A stretch of DNA of 12,663 nt from contig CALWXY010000001.1 of assembly GCA_944385595.1 (NCBI GenBank), forward strand, positions 1-12,663. The letters are read 5' to 3'. The notes below the pieces were generated by a model. That model ran no database searches. It was not told the DNA's origin and saw nothing but the letters and a program-made list of their open reading frames with translations. Numbering within the stretch: the stretch's first letter is position 1; each line of letters opens with the position of its first letter. Source of the stretch: an uncultured Oscillospiraceae bacterium. Lineage in GTDB: Bacteria > Bacillota > Clostridia > Oscillospirales > Oscillospiraceae. Positions 6,331-11,405 of this stretch are shown here, in pieces. The translations under genes and the position numbers were made by a program.

Positions 6331-6921
6331 TTATTTTTCCTCGTCCTCGGCGTAGCGCAGCTCGTCGGGCAGCTCCTCGGGGCTGATGGTGGGGGCGGGC
6401 TGCTCATGCTGGGCGGGGGCGGGCATCTCCGGCGCGGCTATGCCGGAGAATTTGGAGCGGACGCTGCTCACGGATTTGAGGGCCGCGGTGACGGCCTCCT
6501 CCGTCTCACGCAGGGAGTTGTCGACATATTCCCACGCGACGCGGCGCAGCTCCGCCGAGCGGGTCTCGGCGTTTTCGAGCATCTCGCGGGAGCTGAGCTC
6601 TGCCTCCTGCAGCACCTGCTGGCTCTTGTTTCTGGCCTCGCGCATGACCTCCTGCTCCTCGACCATGTGGCGGGCGCGCTCCTCCGCGAGCTTGCGGATG
6701 GACTCGGCCTCGCGCTTGGCGTTGCTGATAAACTCCTCCTTGGCGGAGACGAGGCGCTTGGCCTCGGCCAGCTCAACCGGCAGCTTGGCCTTGATATCGT
6801 CGAGTGTGCCGAGCACTTTCTCGCGCTCGATTATGCATTTGTCGTTTCCGAGGGGGACGCCCCAGGCCTCGCTGACCATGGCGTAAAGGGTTTCAAGCAT
6901 CTCAAGGACATCGTTTTCCAC
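6331..6921 (-). CDS. Coiled-coil protein of unknown function (DivIVA-like / ATP-synthase b-subunit-like)
   Basis: A 196-residue soluble, highly charged protein. The N-terminal part (1-50) holds a short helical head with VLEMLETLYAMVSEAW. Residues about 50-155 form one long Glu/Arg/Ala-rich coiled coil, and the tail (160-196) is Pro-rich then acidic. There is no signal peptide, membrane segment or visible Walker motif. I recall similar clostridial proteins beside coaD labelled 'ATPase', apparently from coiled-coil resemblance to ATP synthase b/E subunits; nothing here supports ATP hydrolysis. The start is a GTG at 6921, chosen because GGAGGT lies 6 nt upstream; the frame extends 12 codons more into coaD. 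It starts 4 nt after the coaD stop and is the last gene before the dcw promoter, so a scaffold role near division or the envelope is possible but only inferred. Confidence 0.8.
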   Translation of the reverse strand: MENDVLEMLETLYAMVSEAWGVPLGNDKCIIEREKVLGTLDDIKAKLPVELAEAKRLVSAKEEFISNAKREAESIRKLAEERARHMVEEQEVMREARNKSQQVLQEAELSSREMLENAETRSAELRRVAWEYVDNSLRETEEAVTAALKSVSSVRSKFSGIAAPEMPAPAQHEQPAPTISPEELPDELRYAEDEEK

Positions 6922-6925
6922 TTGA

Positions 6926-7414
6926 TTACCTCCGTTCTTTTGTTCTCTCCTGCACATCAGCGAGAATTTCCTTGGGTACGAACTCGCTGAGGTCGGCGCC
7001 GTATTTGCCCAGCTCCTTGACTATGGTGGAGCTGAGGTATGTATATTTCTCGCTGGCTGCGAGGAACAAGGTCTCCAAATCGTGATTGAGCTTTTTGTTG
7101 ATCAGCGCCATCTGGAACTCATACTCGAAGTCCGAAATGGCCCGCAGGCCCTTGACGATGACGGGCTTTTCATAGCGGCGGGCGTAATTCGCGAGCAGGT
7201 CGGCCGATGAGTCGACCTTGACGTTCGGGAATCGGGCGACAGTTCTCCTAATCAGCTCGACCCGCTCGTCGATATTGAACAGCGGTGTGTGCTTGCCGCT
7301 GTTTATCATGACGCAGACGACGACCTCGTCGAAGATCCGCGCGGCTCTTTTGATGATATTCAGGTGACCCAGGGTGATGGGGTCGAAGCTGCCGGGGTAT
7401 ATCGCAGTTGCCAT
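6926..7414 (-). CDS. coaD: CoaD, phosphopantetheine adenylyltransferase
   Basis: CoaD transfers AMP from ATP to 4'-phosphopantetheine, giving dephospho-CoA, the penultimate step of CoA synthesis. The 162-residue protein matches the usual size (about 160). It shows the nucleotidyltransferase motif YPGSFDPITLGH (6-17, with T-x-G-H), the KGLRAISDFEYEFQMA block (88-103) and YLSSTIVKEL (126-135). The ATG at 7414 fits the family N-terminus and has AGGAGG 10 nt upstream; the longer open frame is dismissed. It lies 59 nt after rsmD, a neighbour it has in many Firmicutes. Its TAA falls inside the Shine-Dalgarno of the following coiled-coil gene, which suggests coupled translation. Confidence 0.97.
   Translation of the reverse strand: MATAIYPGSFDPITLGHLNIIKRAARIFDEVVVCVMINSGKHTPLFNIDERVELIRRTVARFPNVKVDSSADLLANYARRYEKPVIVKGLRAISDFEYEFQMALINKKLNHDLETLFLAASEKYTYLSSTIVKELGKYGADLSEFVPKEILADVQERTKERR
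6928..6933 (-). promoter_or_regulatory. Shine-Dalgarno GGAGGT deciding the GTG start of the coiled-coil gene
   Basis: GGAGGT on the minus strand, 6 nt before the GTG at 6921 and overlapping the coaD stop codon. No comparable site precedes the upstream in-frame ATG. Confidence 0.75.
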
Positions 7415-7430
7415 ACAGAAGTTACCTCCT

Positions 7431-7445
7431 GCGCCGGTGCGGCGC
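7431..7445 (-). other. 6-bp GC hairpin abutting the coaD Shine-Dalgarno
   Basis: GCGCCG at 7431-7436 and CGGCGC at 7440-7445 form a perfect stem with a 3-nt loop. It ends exactly where AGGAGG of coaD begins (7425-7430). It may hold the ribosome binding site open or pause ribosomes; this is inference from position. Confidence 0.4.
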
Positions 7446-7473
7446 AATATTTTCGCGCTCCAGGCCGGGCGCT

Positions 7474-8007
7474 TCAGCTCAGCTTGTGTCTGTAGACGGT
7501 GAGCTTGACTTTACCGTAGCGATATTCGCGGCGCGAAAACTGTTCCGTCTCCGGCAATTCGGTATCTCTATCGCTTTCGCAGACAATTATACCACCTTCG
7601 GACAGGATGTCAAACTCTATTATTCGTCTCAGCACCTCTTCGTACAGCCCGCTTTTATACGGCGGGTCGACGAATATGAGGTCGAACTGCCCGCAGGAGG
7701 CGAGATAGCCGAGCGAATCGGTCTGCTTGACCGTGCCTCTCAGGCCGCATTTGTCGAGATTCGAGCGGCATAGCTCCGCCGCCGCGCGGCTGCTGTCTAT
7801 GAACACCGCCGAGGCAGCGCCGCGGCTCAGCGCCTCTATGCCGAGCTGGCCGGTGCCGGCGAAGAGGTCGAGCACTCTCCTGCCCTCGACGTCGAACTGC
7901 ACTATATTGAAAATCGCCTCCTTGACCATGTCGGTGGTGGGGCGGATATCCATGCCCTGCGGCTCGCCGAGCTTTCTGCCGCGGGCCGTTCCGGTTATAA
8001 CTCTCAT
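7474..8007 (-). CDS. rsmD: RsmD, 16S rRNA (guanine-966-N2)-methyltransferase
   Basis: RsmD methylates N2 of G966 of 16S rRNA with S-adenosylmethionine during 30S assembly. The 177-residue protein begins with the typical MRVITGTARGRKL and RPTTDMVKEAIFNI. It carries the SAM loop DLFAGTGQLGIEALSRGA (47-64), FIDSS (69-73) and the catalytic DPPY (114-117) of N-methyltransferases acting on exocyclic amines. The ATG at 8007 overlaps the uvrC stop in an ATGA arrangement, so translation is probably coupled. It is followed by coaD after 59 nt, the usual rsmD-coaD pairing. Length and motifs are complete. Confidence 0.96.
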   Translation of the reverse strand: MRVITGTARGRKLGEPQGMDIRPTTDMVKEAIFNIVQFDVEGRRVLDLFAGTGQLGIEALSRGAASAVFIDSSRAAAELCRSNLDKCGLRGTVKQTDSLGYLASCGQFDLIFVDPPYKSGLYEEVLRRIIEFDILSEGGIIVCESDRDTELPETEQFSRREYRYGKVKLTVYRHKLS

Positions 8008-9830
8008 TTCTCGTCCTCGCTTTCATCCGATGAATGGAAGTGGTCGTACACGGCCTGGGCCGTGTTTTTCGGCACGACCAGCGCGAGCTGCCCGACGCTG
8101 GCCTCGCGTATGGCCGTCACCGTCTTGAAATACTTCAGCAAATCCGCGCGCCGCTTCTCGCCGACGCCCTTAATCTCGTCCAACGACGAGCCGAGCGTAC
8201 CGCGCCGCAGCGAGCGCTGGTACTCTATGGCGAAGCGGTGCGTCTCCTCCTGAATGTTGCCTATCAGCGCAAACACGGCCGGGTTGCCGGTTATGCCTAT
8301 TTCGACGCCGGAGGACTGCTGCAGCGCCCTCGTGCGGTGTCTGTCATCCTTCACCATGCCGTAGACCGGCAGGGATATCCCAATCTCAGCGAGCGCGCTC
8401 TCAGCGGCGGAGGCGTGGGTGGCGCCGCCGTCTATCAGCAGCAGGTCGGGCAGCTCGGCAAAGCCGCCGTCGCCCTCCTTCCAGCGGCGGAAGCGGCGGA
8501 ACACCGCCTCGCGCATGCTGTGGTAGTCGTCCTGCCCCTCGGTGTCGCGGATGCGGAACTTGCGGTAGTCGCGCTTTAGCGGCTTGCCGTCGACAAACAC
8601 GGTCATGGCCGCGACTATGCCGGTGTTGCCGAGGTTTGAGACGTCGAAGGCCTCTATGCGCCGCGGCTCCGACGGCAGCCCCAGCGTCTTTTGCAGCCAC
8701 TCCAGCGTCTTTATCCGGCGCTGCGAGGCCGTCGTCGCGCGGATACACTCCTCGCGCGCGTTGACGCAGGCCGTCTCGACAAAGCGCGCCCTGTCGCCGC
8801 GCTTGGGGCACTCGACGTAGACGCGCTTGCCGCCCGCCTCGCTGAGCAGCTGCTCAAGCTCCGCTCTGTCCTCCGGCTCGCACGGCAGGAGTATGTTTTT
8901 CGGAAAATGCCCGCGCCTGCTGTAGTACTGCCGCACGAAAGACGACATCAGCTCGCCGTCGTCCTCAAGCGGCTCGTCCATCAGCTCATAGTCCTTGCCG
9001 ACGAGGTCGCCGCCGCGGTAGTGGAGCACGGCGGCGCAGCATTTCGCCCCCCGATGCCAGCCTATTGCATCCGTATCGGCGCGGGTGGCGGCGATGACGC
9101 GCTGGCGGTTGCCGAGGGCGGATATGGCTCTCAGCCTGTCGCGCAGCTCGGCGGCCAGCTCGAAGCGGAGCTCGTCCGCCGCCTTCATCATGTCGTCGCG
9201 CAGCTGCTGCTCAAGCTCGTCGCTCCTGCCCTCGAGTATGAGCGCCGCGTCGTTTATCGAGGCCCTGTACTCCTCCGCCGAGGCGTCGCGCAGGCAGTAG
9301 CCGCGGCAGGCGCCCATGTGGTGATTCAGGCAGGGGCGCTCGCGCCCTATGTCGCGCGGAAAGACGCGCGAGCAGGTCGGCAGCTTCAGCGATTTGCAGA
9401 CGGTGTCGATGATGTCCTTGGTCTGGCTGCGGCCTCCGAAGGGGCCGAAATACTCCGCCCCGTCGTCCGCCGTGCGGTTGCATATCGTGAATTTGGGGTA
9501 CTCCGCGCGCCTGTCGAGCCGCACGAACGGGTAACCCTTGTCGTCGCGCAGGAGGATATTGTAGTGCGGCTGGTGGCGCTTTATCAGCGAGTTCTCGAGC
9601 ACCAGCGCCTCGAACTCGCTCGCGGCGACTATGACGTTAAAATCCCGCACATGCGCGACCATGGCCGCGACCTTCGGCAGATGCTCGCCGCGGAAGTAGC
9701 TCACGACGCGGTTTTTAAGCGCCTTGGCCTTGCCGACGTATATGACCTCGCCCTTCTCGTCGAGCATGATGTACACGCCCGGCAGCAGAGGTAGGCGGTT
9801 TGCCTTTTCTCTCAGCTCGTCAATCAGCAC
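8004..9830 (-). CDS. uvrC: UvrC, excinuclease ABC subunit C
   Basis: UvrC makes both incisions around bulky DNA lesions in nucleotide excision repair, after UvrA and UvrB find the damage. The 608-residue protein is complete. It has an N-terminal GIY-YIG nuclease (GVY at 18-20, YVGKAK at 31-36, for the 3' cut), then a cysteine set at 153, 167, 175 and 179 matching the four that bind an iron-sulphur cluster in E. coli UvrC. A UvrB-binding UVR helix pair follows (about 203-237), then the RNase H-like nuclease (FDVSN around 395-399, LLLIDGG around 463-469, HRFA around 531) for the 5' cut, and C-terminal helix-hairpin-helix motifs (about 548-600). The start is GTG at 9830 with AGGAGG 10 nt upstream. 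It overlaps the preceding permease gene by 7 nt and rsmD by 4 nt. The tail ends in an acidic run. Confidence 0.97.
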   Translation of the reverse strand: MLIDELREKANRLPLLPGVYIMLDEKGEVIYVGKAKALKNRVVSYFRGEHLPKVAAMVAHVRDFNVIVAASEFEALVLENSLIKRHQPHYNILLRDDKGYPFVRLDRRAEYPKFTICNRTADDGAEYFGPFGGRSQTKDIIDTVCKSLKLPTCSRVFPRDIGRERPCLNHHMGACRGYCLRDASAEEYRASINDAALILEGRSDELEQQLRDDMMKAADELRFELAAELRDRLRAISALGNRQRVIAATRADTDAIGWHRGAKCCAAVLHYRGGDLVGKDYELMDEPLEDDGELMSSFVRQYYSRRGHFPKNILLPCEPEDRAELEQLLSEAGGKRVYVECPKRGDRARFVETACVNAREECIRATTASQRRIKTLEWLQKTLGLPSEPRRIEAFDVSNLGNTGIVAAMTVFVDGKPLKRDYRKFRIRDTEGQDDYHSMREAVFRRFRRWKEGDGGFAELPDLLLIDGGATHASAAESALAEIGISLPVYGMVKDDRHRTRALQQSSGVEIGITGNPAVFALIGNIQEETHRFAIEYQRSLRRGTLGSSLDEIKGVGEKRRADLLKYFKTVTAIREASVGQLALVVPKNTAQAVYDHFHSSDESEDEK

Positions 9831-10669
9831 TGTGCGCTCTCCTCCTCAATGCTGCCGCCGAAGGCAGTCCACACCGTGATGGTGACTATGACTATGGCGC
9901 CGCCTACTAGCGCCATGACTCCTGGACGTTCACCGTCGAACAGGAAGACCCAGAGCGGGTTGAGCAGCGGCTCCGCCGCGCCGAGCAGGCAGCACAGCAG
10001 CGGCGGACAGCTCTCGGCGGCCTTGGAGTACAGGATATACGGCATTCCGAGCTGGATAGCACCCAGAAACACGATGCTGCCTATAGCGGGAGCAGTCAGC
10101 TCAGGCGGCTCACCCACAAATATAAACGGCAGTCCTATGATGAAGCACAGCACCTGCGCCGTGAGTATGGCGCTCAGGCGCTGGCCGCTCTCGACCTCAC
10201 CGTTTATGATGTACATGACGGCCATGGATATTCCGGCGGCTATGCCTATGATATTGCCCGCTAGGCCGCCGGGCGTGAGCTGGTCGAGGAAGAACAGCGA
10301 GATTCCGCCGATGGTCAGCGCCACGGCGGCGACGTCGCGCCGCGTGAAGGTCACGCGCAGGAATATGGCAGAGAGTATGACAATGAACACAGGGGCCGTG
10401 AACTGCAGCACTATGGCGTTTGCGGCGGTTGTGAGCTTGTTTGCCATTACGAAAAACGTATATGTGCAGCAGAGCGCGCAGCCGGAGGCGAAGATTCGCC
10501 CGTTCATGGCGAAGCGCGTGCCGCGTGCGGCCATGAAAATCGCGATGGTCAGCCCGGCGACGAGGCTGCGAAAGCCGGAGAGCACCATGGCGTTCCACGG
10601 CACGAATTTCATAAACAGGCCGCCGGTGCTCCACATTGTGGCGCACAGCAGCATCTGGAACACGCCCAT
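9824..10669 (-). CDS. EamA/DMT-superfamily permease, substrate unknown
   Basis: A 281-residue inner-membrane protein built of two EamA repeats (about 2-127 and 138-268), each with about five hydrophobic helices, the standard drug/metabolite transporter layout. FMKF near the first helix and TAANAIVLQFTAPVF (81-95) resemble the conserved TM4 region of the family, and AAEPLLNPLWVF (231-242) is the equivalent in the second half. Exporters of amino acids or metabolites and nucleotide-sugar carriers share this fold; the sequence does not show the substrate. The ATG at 10669 is the first possible start after an in-frame stop, but it lacks a clear ribosome binding site (only AAAGAA nearby), unlike every other gene here. 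A start at Met6 is possible. It overlaps uvrC by 7 nt, so it probably heads that operon. Confidence 0.85.
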   Translation of the reverse strand: MGVFQMLLCATMWSTGGLFMKFVPWNAMVLSGFRSLVAGLTIAIFMAARGTRFAMNGRIFASGCALCCTYTFFVMANKLTTAANAIVLQFTAPVFIVILSAIFLRVTFTRRDVAAVALTIGGISLFFLDQLTPGGLAGNIIGIAAGISMAVMYIINGEVESGQRLSAILTAQVLCFIIGLPFIFVGEPPELTAPAIGSIVFLGAIQLGMPYILYSKAAESCPPLLCCLLGAAEPLLNPLWVFLFDGERPGVMALVGGAIVIVTITVWTAFGGSIEEESAQC

Positions 10670-10707
10670 ATTCTTTTTTGTTTTCGCAGTTCACCCCGAA
10701 AGAAAAT

Positions 10708-10731
10708 AAGGGCGTGCACAGACACGCCCTT
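10708..10731 (-). terminator. Hairpin with T-rich tail, 38 nt upstream of the permease ATG
   Basis: AAGGGCGTG and CACGCCCTT form a perfect 9-bp stem with a 6-nt loop. On the minus strand it is followed by ATTTTCTTTC, giving intrinsic-terminator character on the strand of the permease operon. It could end readthrough from the HPr side or act as an attenuator in the permease leader. Confidence 0.6.
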
Positions 10732-10737
10732 CAGCTT

Positions 10738-10768
10738 GTCAAAAAAGCTCCGGCAGAACTTTTTTGAC
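10738..10768. repeat. Inverted repeat, 10-bp arms (GTCAAAAAAG / CTTTTTTGAC)
   Basis: Perfect 10-bp arms enclose an 11-nt loop. The outer (G)TCAAAAA(A)G...CTTTTT(T)GA(C) pattern is shared with the terminator-like arm at 10815-10846, suggesting related units. A TTGACA formed at its low-coordinate end (minus strand) has no -10 partner at 16-18 nt. Confidence 0.65.
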
Positions 10769-10777
10769 CGCGCTTTG

Positions 10778-10852
10778 CCGCCGGGCATTTTCGATGGCGA
10801 AAATGCCGTTTTGCTCAAAAAGCCCTGAGAAATCAGGGCTTTTTGACGGCGG
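10778..10852. repeat. Three-way-junction inverted-repeat element
   Basis: A closing stem CCGCCG (10778-10783) / CGGCGG (10847-10852) directly abuts two perfect hairpins. One is GGCATTTTCG / CGAAAATGCC (10784-10793 and 10798-10807, 4-nt loop). The other is TCAAAAAGCCCTGA / TCAGGGCTTTTTGA (10815-10828 and 10833-10846, loop GAAA on the plus strand). Only 7 nt between the hairpins are unpaired. All 30 pairs are Watson-Crick. The fold can form in RNA of either strand or as a DNA cruciform. This resembles dispersed intergenic palindromes of bacteria, but copy number cannot be seen here. Confidence 0.8.
10815..10846 (-). terminator. Intrinsic terminator downstream of the HPr-like gene (probably bidirectional)
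   Basis: A perfect 14-bp hairpin whose GC-rich core AGCCCTGA/TCAGGGCT is flanked by an A-run and a T-run, so on the minus strand it reads as stem plus TTTTTGA. It lies 160 nt past the HPr-like stop and is the first good terminator there. It is also one arm of the three-way junction. Confidence 0.7.
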
Positions 10853-11005
10853 TCTATCCAATTCGAGGCGGGCATTGCCCCCTCGAGCTCCCCCGCCGCA
10901 TACTGTTGCTACAGCCGGAGGGCAGATTTTTTGATAGTCGCAATGGCGCGCATGGGCACGTTCCAATTTGCGGCATATAAGCCCTGAAAGCGGGCGGAAA
11001 AAGTG

Positions 11006-11269
11006 TCAGTCGGAGAAGTCGGTCATAATGAGGTTGGAGAGCGTCTCGATAGCCTCGACCTCATCGGAACCATCGGCGATAATCTTGATCCGAGTGCCCT
11101 TCACGATGCCAAGAGAGAGAACTCCCAGCAGGCTCTTAGCATTCACACGGCGCTCGTCCTTCTCGACCCAAATGCTGCAGTTGAACTCATTAGCTTTCTG
11201 AATGAAGAATGTAGCCGGTCTAGCGTACAGGCCCACCTGATTATTTATTACGACCTCTTTGACAATCAT
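11006..11269 (-). CDS. HPr-family protein with Tyr in place of the phosphorylated His15 (Crh-like)
   Basis: An 87-residue HPr-fold protein. HPr of the sugar phosphotransferase system carries phosphate on His15 within GLHARPA; here the segment reads VGLYARPATFF, with Tyr15 (codon TAC). The regulatory site is intact: Ser46 lies in NAKSLLGVLSLG (43-54), where HPr kinase phosphorylates HPr and Crh. This combination matches B. subtilis Crh, which has Gln15, keeps Ser46 and works only in CcpA-dependent control. I infer a regulatory rather than sugar-carrying role. The ATG at 11269 has AAGGAG 9 nt upstream. The gene is monocistronic, with its own promoter and a terminator downstream. Its codon use differs from its neighbours: 1 of 10 Ile codons is ATA against 14 of 18 in the mraY fragment, as expected for higher expression. 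HPr membership is near certain; function is not. Confidence 0.93.
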   Translation of the reverse strand: MIVKEVVINNQVGLYARPATFFIQKANEFNCSIWVEKDERRVNAKSLLGVLSLGIVKGTRIKIIADGSDEVEAIETLSNLIMTDFSD

Positions 11270-11278
11270 ATCCGATTA

Positions 11279-11284
11279 CTCCTT
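11279..11284 (-). promoter_or_regulatory. Shine-Dalgarno AAGGAG of the HPr-like gene
   Basis: AAGGAG on the minus strand, 9 nt before the ATG at 11269, fixing the start of the HPr-like gene. Confidence 0.75.
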
Positions 11285-11319
11285 TACACTTTTTAAAAAA
11301 CTATAATGGAATTGGTATT

Positions 11320-11349
11320 ATTTTAGCAAATTACTTTGGCAGTAGTCAA
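11320..11349 (-). promoter_or_regulatory. Promoter of the HPr-like gene with extended -10
   Basis: On the minus strand TTGACT (11344-11349) and TAAAAT (11320-11325) are 18 nt apart. The -10 box is preceded by TGC, giving the extended form TGCTAAAAT. The start would fall near 11313, about 44 nt before the ATG. The surrounding spacer (11270-11405) is strikingly AT-rich against the GC-rich genes on both sides. I found no CcpA-type cre box in it. Confidence 0.75.
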
Positions 11350-11405
11350 TGAGTTTTCTTAGTTTTGGAGCAATGCACAGTATTGAAGTGAGCTAAAAAG
11401 CACTT

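Larger units (their letters stand above)
10670..11005. other. 336-nt intergenic region without a convincing gene, rich in inverted repeats
   Basis: The stretch between the HPr-like gene and the permease contains, from low to high coordinates, a terminator-like hairpin (10708-10731), a palindrome with A/T flanks (10738-10768) and a three-way-junction fold (10778-10852). It also has a bulged hairpin at 10864-10885, where CGAGG and GGGC arms pair. Two short open frames of 75 and 88 codons cross it on the minus strand but run through the palindromes and lack good starts. I see no promoter for the downstream operon. Bases 10886-11005 show nothing I can name. Confidence 0.7.

Noticed and set aside
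8691..9794. A 367-codon plus-strand open frame opposite uvrC
   Set aside because: Shadow of the UvrC reading frame with a biased Arg/Ala/Val composition and no start signal.
10737..10742. TTGACA on the minus strand upstream of the permease
   Set aside because: It is formed by the arm of a palindrome, and the sequence 16-18 nt downstream (around GTGCAC) is not a -10 box.
10609..10966. Two minus-strand open frames of 88 and 75 codons in and beside the repeat-rich gap
   Set aside because: Both read through the palindromes, lack Shine-Dalgarno sites and have no family signature; the 88-codon frame also overlaps the permease start. They look like chance frames in a repeat.
11270..11405. Possible mutS2 terminator between mutS2 and the HPr-like gene
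   Set aside because: Only a weak 5-bp pairing (AAGTG/CACTT) near the mutS2 stop with no proper GC stem followed by a T-run.
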